A program made the translations under genes and the position numbers. Under the pieces are notes generated by a model. It saw only the letters and a list, made by a program, of their open reading frames with translations. It was not told the DNA's origin and searched no databases. Below are positions 1 through 9,036 of a stretch of 64,000 nucleotides of DNA, one piece after another. Positions within the stretch are counted from its first letter, which is position 1. Each line of letters opens with the position of its first letter. Location of the stretch: contig JAFAEM010000009.1 in assembly GCA_023424015.1 (NCBI GenBank), positions 124,001 through 188,000 of the forward strand, written 5' to 3'. This DNA comes from Bacteroidota bacterium (GTDB taxonomy: Bacteria; Bacteroidota; Bacteroidia; Chitinophagales; Chitinophagaceae).

Positions 1-1415
1 GGCCGGCCGATGCCCAATTCTTCAAGTTTCTTCACCAGGGAGGCTTCCGTGTACCTGGAGGGCGGCCTGCTGAATCGCTCGGTCGCTTTCAATTCCTTAA
101 GGGGCAGATCCTGACCAGCCACCAGCGGGGGGAGCATACGTTCCTGTCCCGGGGCAACCATGTCCGTTTCGTCCTGGTCGTCATCATCTTTATCTTCCCG
201 GTATACTTTCAGAAATCCATCAAATTTCAACACTTCTCCAGAAGCTGTCAATTCTTCATTATTTGTTGATATAGAAATTTTTGCGACAGTCTTCTCCAAT
301 TCTGCATCAGACATCTGGCTGGCCATCGTCCTTTTCCAGATAAGCTCATACAGTCTTTTCCAGTCGGGCTCTTCCACCGTTGTATTACTCATATATGTAG
401 GACGAATAGCTTCGTGCGCCTCCTGTGCCGACTCATTTTTGTTCTTGTATTTCCGAAACTGGTGGTATTTCTCACCATACATGCCCTTTACCGTCCTGGT
501 TATATCGCCAAGGGCCGTATCGCTCAGGTTAACGCTGTCGGTACGCATATAAGTGATATATCCGTTCTCATACAGCTTCTGGGCGATTAGCATGGTCCGG
601 CTAACGCCATAGCCCAGTTTCCTCGAAGCTTCCTGTTGAAGCGTTGACGTGGTAAAGGGTGGGGCGGGCGAGCGTTTGCCAGGCTTTACCTGGATATCTG
701 ATACCTTATAATCGGCACCGATGCAGCTTTTAAGAAATGCTTCGGCATCCTCTGACCTGGATTGCTTTTTCCCTTCCGCAACAAAAGTGACGGGTTTATC
801 CGATACATCTTTGGCCGTGAAAAAACCTTCAATCTTAAAGGTGCTTACCGGTGTAAAAGCATTTATTTCACGTTCCCTTTCTGCTATCAGTCGCACAGCC
901 ACACTTTGAACACGGCCCGCGCTGAGGTTGTTGCGCATACTCATCTTTCTCCAAAGCACCGGGCTCAGTTCAAAACCCACGATACGGTCCAGTATTCGCC
1001 GGGCCTGTTGGGCATTCACCAGGTTCATATCGATCGTGCGGGGATTACTCACAGCCGCCTGGATCGCAGGCTTGGTGATCTCGTGAAAAACGATGCGCTT
1101 GGTTTTCTTTGGATCAAGGCCCAGCACTTCACATAAGTGCCAACTGATGGCTTCACCCTCACGATCCTCATCCGTAGCCAGCCATACTTCCTTAGATTTA
1201 TTGGCCAGTGACTTAAGGTCCTTTACCACTTTCTCCTTGTCCTCGGAAACTATGTAACGGGGTTCGAAATTTTTCTCCAGATCAATACCCATACCCGCTT
1301 TCTCAAGATCACGTATATGACCAAAGCAACTTTTCACCTGGAAATCACTTCCCAAAATTTTCTCTATCGTTTTTGCTTTCGCAGGGCTCTCAACTATTAA
1401 AAGGTTTTTCGCCAT
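1..1415 (-). CDS. topA: DNA topoisomerase I (N-terminal 471 residues, cut by window edge)
   Basis: Type IA topoisomerase that relaxes negatively supercoiled DNA through a 5'-phosphotyrosine intermediate. Reading the minus strand from the ATG at 1415-1413 gives an open frame to the window edge. The TOPRIM domain starts with VESPAKAKTIEK (catalytic Glu9) and contains DEDREGEAISWH. The active-site motif ITYMRTDS places the catalytic tyrosine at residue 289. The frame ends in LGIGRP at the first base, so the C-terminal part of the core and any zinc-finger tail lie outside. A possible -7 box (TAACTTGC, minus strand) lies at 1492-1499. Identification is secure. Confidence 0.97.
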   Translation of the reverse strand, partial: MAKNLLIVESPAKAKTIEKILGSDFQVKSCFGHIRDLEKAGMGIDLEKNFEPRYIVSEDKEKVVKDLKSLANKSKEVWLATDEDREGEAISWHLCEVLGLDPKKTKRIVFHEITKPAIQAAVSNPRTIDMNLVNAQQARRILDRIVGFELSPVLWRKMSMRNNLSAGRVQSVAVRLIAEREREINAFTPVSTFKIEGFFTAKDVSDKPVTFVAEGKKQSRSEDAEAFLKSCIGADYKVSDIQVKPGKRSPAPPFTTSTLQQEASRKLGYGVSRTMLIAQKLYENGYITYMRTDSVNLSDTALGDITRTVKGMYGEKYHQFRKYKNKNESAQEAHEAIRPTYMSNTTVEEPDWKRLYELIWKRTMASQMSDAELEKTVAKISISTNNEELTASGEVLKFDGFLKVYREDKDDDDQDETDMVAPGQERMLPPLVAGQDLPLKELKATERFSRPPSRYTEASLVKKLEELGIGR

Positions 1416-1686
1416 AAACACTCCATATTAATATATAACATCAACGCCAGTTCATGTCCGATAAGCAGTTAAAACTACCCCCGGAGCGGTCGCAAGTTAG
1501 AGCAAGAATAATAATTTTTTCTTGAAACAATTTTCTGCGCCCGGCCAAACGAGTATAAACAGGGTTTAGCAGACTCGCTGTAACTCAGTCTGGATAAGGG
1601 TTTTAATCCACTCCGTCGTGAAGATCACCGCTGTTAAATGTTTTTTTCTGAACCAACTACTTTCACCATGTTTACCAAAACTCATA

Positions 1687-2340
1687 TCACAACACCTGCA
1701 TGATGAGCGCTGCCACCTGCTTCGCCCAAAGTTCATACTCCTTTCCGGAAGGATGCAGACCATCTTCTGCCAGCATACCGTCTTGTAAAGCCGATGATCT
1801 GGTACCTGGGGTGATATTTAAGTAATGAACCTTTTTCGCGACAACGATGTCCTGACTGATCATGTTATATCGCTCAATTTCCTGCGCTATTTCCGCACGG
1901 TTGCGGCCCTCGGCAAATGGAGTGGCACCCCAGTCAGGTATTGACAATACGATCACATGGGATGGGTCATCACCCGCCAGGGCGATGGCTTTTTCAAGCA
2001 ACCTGCCAAAACCTGGTCTGTAATCGACAACCGGTCTTCCCCGGTATTGATCATTGACTCCAATTAATAAGGTAACAAAATCATAGTGGCTTTTCAATTC
2101 TGCTTTTTGTATGGCTTCGGCTAATTCGTCGGTGGTCCAACCGGTGTTGGCGATGATAACAGGCGGCTCAAAATCGAAGCCAGCATCATTCAGTAATTTC
2201 ACAACCTGGTTTGGGAAATTATCTTCAGCTGCAACTTTCTCACCAATGGTATAAGAATCGCCAAGAGCGAGGTAAGTAAGAGTTCTTATATTCCTGTTAT
2301 CTTTCATAGAAGGCATGAAAATAGGATAACTATCCTGCAT
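1687..2340 (-). CDS. SGNH/GDSL-family lipase or esterase
   Basis: Predicted serine hydrolase of the SGNH superfamily acting on ester bonds; the substrate cannot be told from sequence. Block I is LALGDSYTIG (Ser29). The block II Gly lies in ANTGWTTDEL, block III is LLIGVND with the oxyanion Asn, and DGLHPSGKEY supplies the Asp-His pair. At 217 aa it is of usual length. No signal peptide is visible, so it is probably cytoplasmic. The first Met is at 2340; Met12 (2307) is an equally plausible start because homology begins just after it. It stands alone between topA and a divergent gene. Confidence 0.85.
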   Translation of the reverse strand: MQDSYPIFMPSMKDNRNIRTLTYLALGDSYTIGEKVAAEDNFPNQVVKLLNDAGFDFEPPVIIANTGWTTDELAEAIQKAELKSHYDFVTLLIGVNDQYRGRPVVDYRPGFGRLLEKAIALAGDDPSHVIVLSIPDWGATPFAEGRNRAEIAQEIERYNMISQDIVVAKKVHYLNITPGTRSSALQDGMLAEDGLHPSGKEYELWAKQVAALIMQVL

Positions 2341-2485
2341 TGCGGAACTTTTGGAGATGGGAAAAAGAATCTTGAATTTTGACAGGCTAACTGGTACTTC
2401 TAAAAAAATGTAGTATTATTATCAGGTTTGATCTTATCAGCGAATGACCATTATGCACAATAATGAGTTAGTTCAGAAAATCGAT

Positions 2486-3247
2486 ATGAATATTGTAATC
2501 ATTGGTTCGGGAAATACAGCAGCGGTGCTGGGCAGAAAATTTGTTGCCGCCGGGCATCGCATTCTCCAGGTCATTGGCCGCAATGCATCTGCCGCAAGCG
2601 AACTCGCGTATGAATGGGATACGGAGTCGGCAAATTATATGAGTCTTATCAACAAAAACGCGGACGTGTACATCATTGCTGTCAGTGATGATGCGCTCGA
2701 GGAAATCGCACGGGAAATCAGCTTACCCGGAAAAGTGGTCGCACATACCGCGGGTTCGGTTTCGAAAGATGTTTTGCAAAATACTTCCAGTCACTACGGT
2801 GTTTTTTATCCACTGCAAACGCTTCGCAAAGAGCTGACCCGGCATGTTGATATTCCCGTATTCTTTGAAGGCAGCGACGCGGTTGCAACGGCCACCCTGC
2901 AGAAACTGGCTCAATCCATTTCTTTCGGCCAGGCTGTATCTGCCAAAACTGAAGACCGGGTCAAACTACATGTGGCAGCTGTGATCGTAAACAATTTCAC
3001 AACCCATCTTTTTTCACTTGCTGAAAGATACTGCCGGAAAGAAGGAATCAATTTTCACCAACTGCTGCCATTGATCAGGGAAACGGTGGAGCGACTTGAA
3101 ACCATGTCGCCATCCGCCAGCCTGACGGGTCCGGCCGTCCGCCACGATAAAGAAACGATCCAGAAGCATCTCGAGATCCTGGAAACCCATCCACATTTAC
3201 AAAAGGTCTACAGGTTTCTTACCGAAAGTATTGAACAAACAAAGTGA
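2486..3247 (+). CDS. Rossmann-fold DUF2520 domain protein (F420/NADP oxidoreductase-like)
   Basis: 253 aa. The N-terminus has the dinucleotide-binding loop IIGSGNTAAVLG followed by a hydrophobic strand, as in 6-phosphogluconate dehydrogenase-like folds. The C-terminal half (from about residue 130) matches the helical DUF2520 domain, including HVAAVIVNNFTTHLFSLA and LTGPAVRHD. The catalysed reaction is not established for the family. The frame is open from an ATG at 2444, but I prefer the ATG at 2486 because the nucleotide-binding strand starts directly there. It lies 36 bp upstream of kdsC on the same strand, and its 3' end carries the kdsC promoter. Confidence 0.8.
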   Translation: MNIVIIGSGNTAAVLGRKFVAAGHRILQVIGRNASAASELAYEWDTESANYMSLINKNADVYIIAVSDDALEEIAREISLPGKVVAHTAGSVSKDVLQNTSSHYGVFYPLQTLRKELTRHVDIPVFFEGSDAVATATLQKLAQSISFGQAVSAKTEDRVKLHVAAVIVNNFTTHLFSLAERYCRKEGINFHQLLPLIRETVERLETMSPSASLTGPAVRHDKETIQKHLEILETHPHLQKVYRFLTESIEQTK

Positions 3248-3260
3248 AGGAATACATTTG
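3231..3260 (+). promoter_or_regulatory. Bacteroidota-type promoter for kdsC
   Basis: TTG at 3231-3233, a 19-bp spacer, then TACATTTG at 3253-3260, which fits the TTG-N19-TAnnTTTG consensus of Bacteroidota housekeeping promoters. It overlaps the 3' end of the DUF2520 gene and ends 23 bp before the kdsC ATG, so kdsC can be transcribed independently. Confidence 0.6.
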
Positions 3261-3283
3261 CTTTTCCTAAACCTGAAGCATAG

Positions 3284-3796
3284 ATGGATCAATTTAAAAA
3301 TATCAACACATTTATATTTGATATTGACGGCGTACTTACTGATGGCACTGTGTTGGTTTTAGAGAATGGCCTGCAGGCAAGGCGGATGAATATAAAAGAT
3401 GGTTACGCCCTTCAGCTCGCGGTAAAAAAAGGATACCAGGTACTCGCCGTTTCAGGCGCTGCCGCTTCGCCCGTGGTGGATCGTTTGCATAAACTGGGAA
3501 TTGCGGAGATTCATATGGGCGTTGAAGATAAGAAAGTGTTTGTCACGCAATTTATTTCGGCAAATAAAATAGACGCATCCAGGGTATTATATATGGGCGA
3601 CGATATACCTGATCTCGAGGTCATGTCGGTGGTAGGTTTGCCAGCCTGTCCCGCCGACGCGGCACCTGAGGTGATTGCGATATCAAAATACGTTTCAGGT
3701 TATAGTGGTGGCTTAGGTTGCGTTCGGGATGTGATAGAAAAAGCGTTAAAACAAAATGGACACTGGCAACACAGCACCCACGTCACATCGCGCTAG
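3284..3796 (+). CDS. kdsC: 3-deoxy-D-manno-octulosonate 8-phosphate phosphatase (HAD subfamily III)
   Basis: Removes the phosphate from KDO 8-phosphate on the way to CMP-KDO for lipid A inner core synthesis. The 170-aa length is typical of KdsC, a C0-type HAD phosphatase without a cap domain. HAD motif I is FDIDGVLTDG with the nucleophile and acid-base aspartates, motif II lies in VSGAAASPVV, and motif IV is MGDDIPDLEVM. The family works as a tetramer in the cytoplasm. Phosphatases of this subfamily are hard to tell apart, so the specificity is inferred from length and motifs. Confidence 0.85.
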   Translation: MDQFKNINTFIFDIDGVLTDGTVLVLENGLQARRMNIKDGYALQLAVKKGYQVLAVSGAAASPVVDRLHKLGIAEIHMGVEDKKVFVTQFISANKIDASRVLYMGDDIPDLEVMSVVGLPACPADAAPEVIAISKYVSGYSGGLGCVRDVIEKALKQNGHWQHSTHVTSR

Positions 3797-3853
3797 CAGC
3801 GGGTAGCAATCCGGTAAATTATTCTTAGTGTAACTTTCCAAAAAAAGCAATAA

Positions 3854-4786
3854 ATGAGATTGATCGCAGCATTCCTGAAAATGATACGCCTGCCCAATCT
3901 CGTGTTCATTGCTTTGACACAGGTATTGTTCCAGGTATGTATTTTCTATCCCCTCTATTCGGAAAATATACCCGCCGACGATACCAGGAACTTTATTCTT
4001 TTGCTGGCTGCATCTGTTCTTATCGCCGGAGCAGGCTATATCATCAACGATTATTTCGATATTAATATCGATGAGGTCAATAAACCTGAAAAAATGGTGG
4101 TTGACAAAGTCATCAACCGCCGCTGGGCCATCGCCTGGCACCTGATCCTAAGTACGGCCGGGGTTGTATTGACTGTGCTGGCTTTGCCGGTGAGAGAAAA
4201 ATGGTACCTGGTACTGGCGAACATATTTTGTATTTTCCTGTTGTGGTTTTATTCCACCACCTTCAAAAGAAAATTGCTGATCGGAAATATAGCGATTTCG
4301 CTGCTGACTGCCTGGACCATATTGTTGATCTTCCTGTCCAAGGTTTCTTTCACCGACGCCTTTGCTGCCGCGCATCCCGGCCAGCCAAAGTTCTTCCGGT
4401 TTGCTTTCCTGTATGCTGGTTTTGCATTTATCATTTCACTGATCAGGGAAGCGGTAAAAGATGTAGAGGACATGCCTGGCGACGAACGCTATGGGTGTAG
4501 AACGATGCCGATCGTTTGGGGAGTAAACGCGGCCAAGGTTTATATCGCAGTCTGGCTGATCATCCTGATCTCTATACTTATCGTTATCCAGGTTTATATT
4601 TTACAGTTCCAGTGGTGGTGGGCTGTTGTTTATTGCGTACTCCTGATCATACTTCCCCTTTTATATATTTTCCGCAAACTATTCAAGGCTGTTACTGTGC
4701 AGGATTATCACCAGCTTAGTACGCTACTCAAGCTGACCATGCTCACCGGTATACTTTCGATGACCTTTTTTTATTTTTATTTATGA
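3854..4786 (+). CDS. UbiA-family prenyltransferase
   Basis: Integral membrane prenyltransferase, 310 aa, with about eight or nine hydrophobic segments. The first aspartate-rich motif is NDYFDINIDEVNKP (about residues 65-78) and the second is REAVKDVEDMPGDERYG (about 198-214); both bind the Mg-diphosphate of the prenyl donor. Bacteroidota homologues are often annotated as geranylgeranylglycerol-phosphate geranylgeranyltransferase, but the acceptor cannot be read from sequence. Its stop overlaps the start of maf by 4 bp (ATGA), so the two are probably translationally coupled. Confidence 0.88.
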   Translation: MRLIAAFLKMIRLPNLVFIALTQVLFQVCIFYPLYSENIPADDTRNFILLLAASVLIAGAGYIINDYFDINIDEVNKPEKMVVDKVINRRWAIAWHLILSTAGVVLTVLALPVREKWYLVLANIFCIFLLWFYSTTFKRKLLIGNIAISLLTAWTILLIFLSKVSFTDAFAAAHPGQPKFFRFAFLYAGFAFIISLIREAVKDVEDMPGDERYGCRTMPIVWGVNAAKVYIAVWLIILISILIVIQVYILQFQWWWAVVYCVLLIILPLLYIFRKLFKAVTVQDYHQLSTLLKLTMLTGILSMTFFYFYL

Positions 4787-5343
4787 ACAAAATTGTGCTG
4801 GCATCGCAATCACCACGCAGGAAACAGTTGCTGGAATGGGCTGAGATACCTTTCGAGATATTGGTAAAAGAAACCGCCGAAACTTTTCCGGACGATCTTT
4901 CTTCTGCTGAAGCAGCGATCTATATTGCCAGGCAAAAGGCACTGGCAGTAAAACCGGAAGTAAAGGACAATACCACGATCCTTGCTGCCGATACGATCGT
5001 TGTATTGAATGGCCGCCTGATCGGTAAGCCGGCAAGCAGGGAAGAAGCGGTGGAAATACTGAGCTCATTATCGGGCCAACAACACGAGGTCATCACCGGC
5101 GTGGTTATTATTAATGGTGATAAGGAAATCGCATTCGCAGATACAACCGATGTGCAGTTTCACGAATTGGACAGAAGACAGATTGAATTTTATATAGACA
5201 AGTATAAACCCTATGACAAAGCAGGCGCCTATGCAATCCAGGAATGGATCGGTGTAGTAGGAATCAAATCGGTAGCAGGTGATTTTTACAATGTAATGGG
5301 TTTGCCGGTAAGCCGCGTTGTGCAGGCGTTAAATCACCTTTGA
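4783..5343 (+). CDS. maf: Maf family nucleoside triphosphate pyrophosphatase
   Basis: House-cleaning enzyme that hydrolyses dTTP/UTP or modified nucleotides to the monophosphate and diphosphate. The 186-aa protein opens with the signature LASQSPRRKQLLE and continues with ARQKALAV, LAADTIVVL, GKPASREEAVEIL and GAYAIQEW, the usual Maf block order. The start is fixed by the ATGA overlap with the preceding prenyltransferase gene. Confidence 0.95.
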   Translation: MNKIVLASQSPRRKQLLEWAEIPFEILVKETAETFPDDLSSAEAAIYIARQKALAVKPEVKDNTTILAADTIVVLNGRLIGKPASREEAVEILSSLSGQQHEVITGVVIINGDKEIAFADTTDVQFHELDRRQIEFYIDKYKPYDKAGAYAIQEWIGVVGIKSVAGDFYNVMGLPVSRVVQALNHL

Positions 5344-5406
5344 TTTCGGTTGCAATCACGTTGCTATGCTTGCGGATGCTTTGTACCTTGATCGCAAAAC
5401 GCGGTC

Positions 5407-6714
5407 TTGTCAATCTCTGAAAAATTATTGCAGTTCATCTGGCAGTTCCAATATTACAACAAGAGTGAATTGCTGACGCAAAATGGCGAGCGGCTGACTA
5501 TTCAAAATCCCGGCCAGTACAACAGCAACCAGGGGCCTGATTTCAGCAACGCCAGGATTAACCTGGATTCGACTATCTGGGCAGGTACCATCGAGTTGCA
5601 TCTTAAGACTTCCGACTGGAACAGGCATAAACACCAGCATGATCCTAACTACAATAATGTGATCCTTCATGTTGTGTGGGAAGATGATATGCCGATCGAT
5701 GAAAGATCACAGGAAAAGACGACAACTGCGTCCCTTCAGAATATTCCTGTGCTGGAATTGGGATCTAGAATACCGAAAATCTTATTACACCGGTACGATG
5801 ACCTGATGCAATCCAATTCATTTATCCCTTGCGAAAAAAGTATTCCGCTCGTAAAAGATATTGTTTGGGAAAGTTGGAAAGAAAACCTGCTGGCCACCCG
5901 TCTGATGCGAAAAGCGGCTTTGGTGGAAGATCTCCTGCGCCAGAATAATTTTCACTGGGAAGAAACATGTTGGTGGATGATCGCCCGCAATTTTGGAATA
6001 AAAGTAAATGCCGAGACATTTGAAGCTATCGCCCGTTCACTGCCCCTGAATTTACTGGCCAGGCATAAAGGACAGGTCCACCAGGTAGAAGCGCTGCTCC
6101 TGGGACAGGCTGGTTTGCTGGAACAGACTTTTACCGAAAAATATCCCATCATGCTGCAACAGGAATACCGGTTCCTGCAAACAAAATACAACCTCAAACC
6201 GATACTCATGCCCATTCATCTGCTCCGGATGCGTCCCGGCAATTTTCCCGCTATACGCCTGGCTGAACTGGCGATTCTGATCCACCAGTCGACCCATCTT
6301 TTTTCTAAGATCAAAGAAGCCCGGTCCATAGCTGATATCCGAAGTTTTTTTGAGGTAACGGCAAATGATTACTGGCATTACCATTATCAGCTTGATGAAC
6401 TCGCGGCTTTCAAAAAAAAGAAGATCGGTGACTCAATGACTGACAACATCATTATTAATTCGGTAGCACCGATGTTGTTTGCCTATGGCACTTATCACAA
6501 AGACAATCGATTTAAGGAAAAGGCACTGGATTGCCTCGGGCAGGTAAAGCCCGAGAGAAATAGTATAACCGAAGGATTCAGGGCTTTGCAGGTTGAAAAC
6601 AAAAATGCCCGGGATTCCCAGGCATTGATCGAGTTGCGAAACGAGTTCTGTGAGAAAAAGCGTTGTCTGGACTGTGCCATCGGTAACGCGATCCTCAAGC
6701 GTCCGGAATCCTGA
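5407..6714 (+). CDS. DUF2851 family protein
   Basis: 435-aa protein of unknown function, typical of Bacteroidota. It begins with ISEKLLQFIWQFQYYN and contains the family's hallmark GPDFSNARI and GTIELHLKTSDWNRHKH. The C-terminal tail has cysteines in FCEKKRCLDCAIG. The start is a TTG at 5407; no ATG lies near and family homology begins at residue 2. A possible -7 element (TACCTTGA) ends about 10 bp before, so the leader would be very short. No membrane segment or signal peptide is seen. Confidence 0.85.
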   Translation: MSISEKLLQFIWQFQYYNKSELLTQNGERLTIQNPGQYNSNQGPDFSNARINLDSTIWAGTIELHLKTSDWNRHKHQHDPNYNNVILHVVWEDDMPIDERSQEKTTTASLQNIPVLELGSRIPKILLHRYDDLMQSNSFIPCEKSIPLVKDIVWESWKENLLATRLMRKAALVEDLLRQNNFHWEETCWWMIARNFGIKVNAETFEAIARSLPLNLLARHKGQVHQVEALLLGQAGLLEQTFTEKYPIMLQQEYRFLQTKYNLKPILMPIHLLRMRPGNFPAIRLAELAILIHQSTHLFSKIKEARSIADIRSFFEVTANDYWHYHYQLDELAAFKKKKIGDSMTDNIIINSVAPMLFAYGTYHKDNRFKEKALDCLGQVKPERNSITEGFRALQVENKNARDSQALIELRNEFCEKKRCLDCAIGNAILKRPES

Positions 6715-6715
6715 T

Positions 6716-8065
6716 CTACTCTTTAAAAATCGTTTTTGCCATAACATTTTTGTCGGTTCGGATATGAACGATATAAATACCGGGTTGAATTGCGCCTGTT
6801 ACCGAAACGTCCACCATTCCTGAAATGGCGTTGATGGAGTAAATGATCGGAATATTCCTTCCGGTGATATCTGTTAGAATGACCTGGCGTATCGTATTGA
6901 TATATTTTATGGTAAAATCATTTTTAAAAGGACTCGGGTATACTGCAAATCCATCTGCAGTTTCTGTAAAGACCCGAATCGTCTTGCTATTGTAAGATGT
7001 TCCCCTGGGATCGCTATAGTTGATCATATAATAATTGTTTCCGGGTTGAGGTTGGAGATCTGTCGAAGTGTAAAAGCCGGCCTGGGCATCGCGGACTGGC
7101 AGGCTGTCGATGAGTTGAAAATCAGTATGGTTGTTCGAACGGTAGACACGGCAGATTCCGCCCGGGGCGGGATTGCTGACTATCCATCGCAGTTCGTGAA
7201 GGCCTTTCTTAGCTGAGACTTCAAACGAACTGACTGATGTGCCCAGTACTGCCAGCGCATCACATCCTGCACAATCTGTGAATACCTGAGCTGATCCCCA
7301 GTTATTGGCGGGACATCCTCCACAGCCCGATACAGAAGTATGGGTTCCGGGGAGACATACAAATAGGTTTGGATCACTGGTGAGCCTGTTGCTGAACTGA
7401 CTGAAAGAAAAAACATTTAAACATGACCTGCCATTGGGTACACTGTAGGTGTCGGCTACTTTATTGATCAAAACTGCCATGCGGGTAAAACTTCCATCGC
7501 CAAAGCATAAAGCACCCGCGGAAGAATTGGGGTCGGTGATAATACCCCAGAATTCTGCTTTGCCATGATTGACAAAATATGAATAGGGATCGTTAATGAC
7601 AAAGTACTGGTTGGACATTTTGAGCATCGCCGTAGTGGATGCATTTATCAAAACAGATGGCTTATCGGCCGTAGCACCCGGATCGAAGGACAGGTTTCGT
7701 TGAATTTCGAGGACGCCATAGTTGAAGATATAAGAATCACCGCGAAGGATGAGACCCGCACCAATACCCGAACTGATCACAAAGCGGGCGCCGGGTCTGA
7801 CATAAATCGAGCCGCTGTTCATAAAGAATTTATCGATTGTCAGATCGCCACAAACCACCAGGGTTCCACCGTCGAGCGTAAGGCTGTTCATGGTTGTTGT
7901 CGCACCATAATACCACCTGGTGGTTCCCGCGGCAAGTGTTTCATTATCGACAAGCAACGGCTCTGTGCCGGCGCAGGCTGGTGGGGGAAGTGGGGTAAGG
8001 CATTGTGAAAATCCGCGGGGGAAGGAGAATGCAAATAATAACAGGAATAGACTGGTTTTAAACAT
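6716..8065 (-). CDS. Secreted protein with type IX secretion (type A) sorting domain
   Basis: 449-aa exported protein. Residues 1-20 form a signal peptide ending in GFSQC. The middle is rich in Asn, Gly and beta-strand-like repeats with several cysteine pairs (for example GCGGCPANN, DCAGCDAL). The last 80 residues have the T9SS type A pattern: VYPSPFKNDFTI, then ILTDITGRNI, then GIYIVHIRTDKNVMAKTIF. It should cross the outer membrane through T9SS and be released or anchored by sortase-like cleavage. No enzyme domain is recognised. LytTR-like operator repeats at 8143-8172 lie about 80-110 bp upstream, which suggests control by the adjacent regulator. Confidence 0.85.
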   Translation of the reverse strand: MFKTSLFLLLFAFSFPRGFSQCLTPLPPPACAGTEPLLVDNETLAAGTTRWYYGATTTMNSLTLDGGTLVVCGDLTIDKFFMNSGSIYVRPGARFVISSGIGAGLILRGDSYIFNYGVLEIQRNLSFDPGATADKPSVLINASTTAMLKMSNQYFVINDPYSYFVNHGKAEFWGIITDPNSSAGALCFGDGSFTRMAVLINKVADTYSVPNGRSCLNVFSFSQFSNRLTSDPNLFVCLPGTHTSVSGCGGCPANNWGSAQVFTDCAGCDALAVLGTSVSSFEVSAKKGLHELRWIVSNPAPGGICRVYRSNNHTDFQLIDSLPVRDAQAGFYTSTDLQPQPGNNYYMINYSDPRGTSYNSKTIRVFTETADGFAVYPSPFKNDFTIKYINTIRQVILTDITGRNIPIIYSINAISGMVDVSVTGAIQPGIYIVHIRTDKNVMAKTIFKE

Positions 8066-8142
8066 AGGGTGACTTTTATCCCAAGCTACCCTGGATATAA
8101 TTTGTTCGCAACCAGTTTTAACTTAATTACCAAAAACACTGC

Positions 8143-8184
8143 ATGAACTGCCGGAAAAAATGCATGAACGAATGCACAGTTCAT
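8143..8184. promoter_or_regulatory. Candidate LytTR operator upstream of the T9SS protein gene
   Basis: ATGAACTGC (8143-8151) and ATGAACGAA (8164-8172) are direct repeats 21 bp apart (9-bp half-sites with a 12-bp gap), followed by an inverted ACAGTTCAT at 8176-8184. LytTR domains are known to bind paired 9-bp sites of the form [TA][AC][CA]GTTN[AG][TG]; the complement of these repeats is close to that form. Function is inferred. Confidence 0.5.
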
Positions 8185-8231
8185 AAAGTGAATGACCTGA
8201 ATCAAATATCGTAACTATTTTATGCTCCCGA

Positions 8232-8939
8232 TCACTTTCCGAGCCATGCCTTAAAATCACTTACTCGTTTTCGACTAACGATCACATCTTTTTCCATCGC
8301 AGGAGAAAGATAAAGTTTGAGGCGATTTCCAAAATATGAATGTATCTCTTTTACTGTCGCCAGTGAGATGATAAAGGACCTGTTGACACGGAAAAATGCA
8401 GCAGGGGATAAAAGGTTTTCCAACTGTTCAATCCTATATTCGACTAGGTATTTTTGATTGTCGAATGTTTTTAAAAAGATAAACCGCTCCTGCGAAAAAA
8501 AATAAGCAACCTGGCCTGCCGGGATGGATAGTAATTTTTGGCCCTGCTTCACCAAAAACCTTTCTTTGAACGGACCAGCGGTTGTATACCTGTCGGGTTC
8601 GGCAGCACCTGGTGTCAGATGCAACAGGCGCTCTTCCGTATCCGGTATATTGGCCAGAATCTGCTTCATGGTTTTGTACCGGAAAGCGGTAAAACGATAA
8701 TCACCGGAAAGCGTAGAGATGGTCACCATCGTTTTGATATCCGAGCCTGTTTTTATCCCGGCAATAATATTAGTATTCGCCAGGAAAAGATCTGGAACCT
8801 TATTATTTTTCAGCCATTCAGCTGTTGTAAGAAAATTGGCCGTGACACCCACCACCTGGATGGACTCGTCGATCTGTAGAAACAGGTCCTTAATCTGCTG
8901 CGCCCTCGATTTTTCGTATTCAATTACCAAGACATTCAT
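8232..8939 (-). CDS. LytTR-domain transcriptional regulator with degenerate receiver
   Basis: 235 aa. Residues 1-110 resemble a response-regulator receiver domain (MNVLVIEYEKSRAQQI start), but the acidic pair is reduced to EYE and the phosphoacceptor position in PDLFLANTN carries Asn55 or Ala54 instead of Asp. It is therefore unlikely to be phosphorylated. Residues 125-235 are a clear LytTR DNA-binding domain (FLVKQGQKLLSIPAGQVAYF, FFRVNRSFIISLATV). No histidine kinase lies next to it. A 21-bp-phased repeat pair at 9007-9036 upstream suggests autoregulation, and a similar pair precedes the neighbouring secreted protein. Confidence 0.88.
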   Translation of the reverse strand: MNVLVIEYEKSRAQQIKDLFLQIDESIQVVGVTANFLTTAEWLKNNKVPDLFLANTNIIAGIKTGSDIKTMVTISTLSGDYRFTAFRYKTMKQILANIPDTEERLLHLTPGAAEPDRYTTAGPFKERFLVKQGQKLLSIPAGQVAYFFSQERFIFLKTFDNQKYLVEYRIEQLENLLSPAAFFRVNRSFIISLATVKEIHSYFGNRLKLYLSPAMEKDVIVSRKRVSDFKAWLGK

Positions 8940-9006
8940 ATCAATCCATTGTCCTTCAAAAACGCAAATTTTGGAACTAACGAAAGATTATCAAAAGGCT
9001 ATAGGC

Positions 9007-9036
9007 ATCAACTGCCCAAACTGCTGGATGAACTGC
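9007..9036. promoter_or_regulatory. Candidate LytTR operator upstream of the LytTR gene
   Basis: ATCAACTGC (9007-9015) and ATGAACTGC (9028-9036) are direct repeats spaced 21 bp apart. They lie 68-97 bp before the LytTR start codon and also upstream of the divergent secreted hypothetical gene. Spacing and sequence match the site at 8143-8172. Confidence 0.5.

Noticed and set aside
1566..1763. 65-codon minus-strand ORF at the end of the SGNH hydrolase
   Set aside because: It overlaps the catalytic DGLHPSGKEY region in another frame and has no supporting feature; the gap 1416-1686 otherwise shows only a possible topA promoter.
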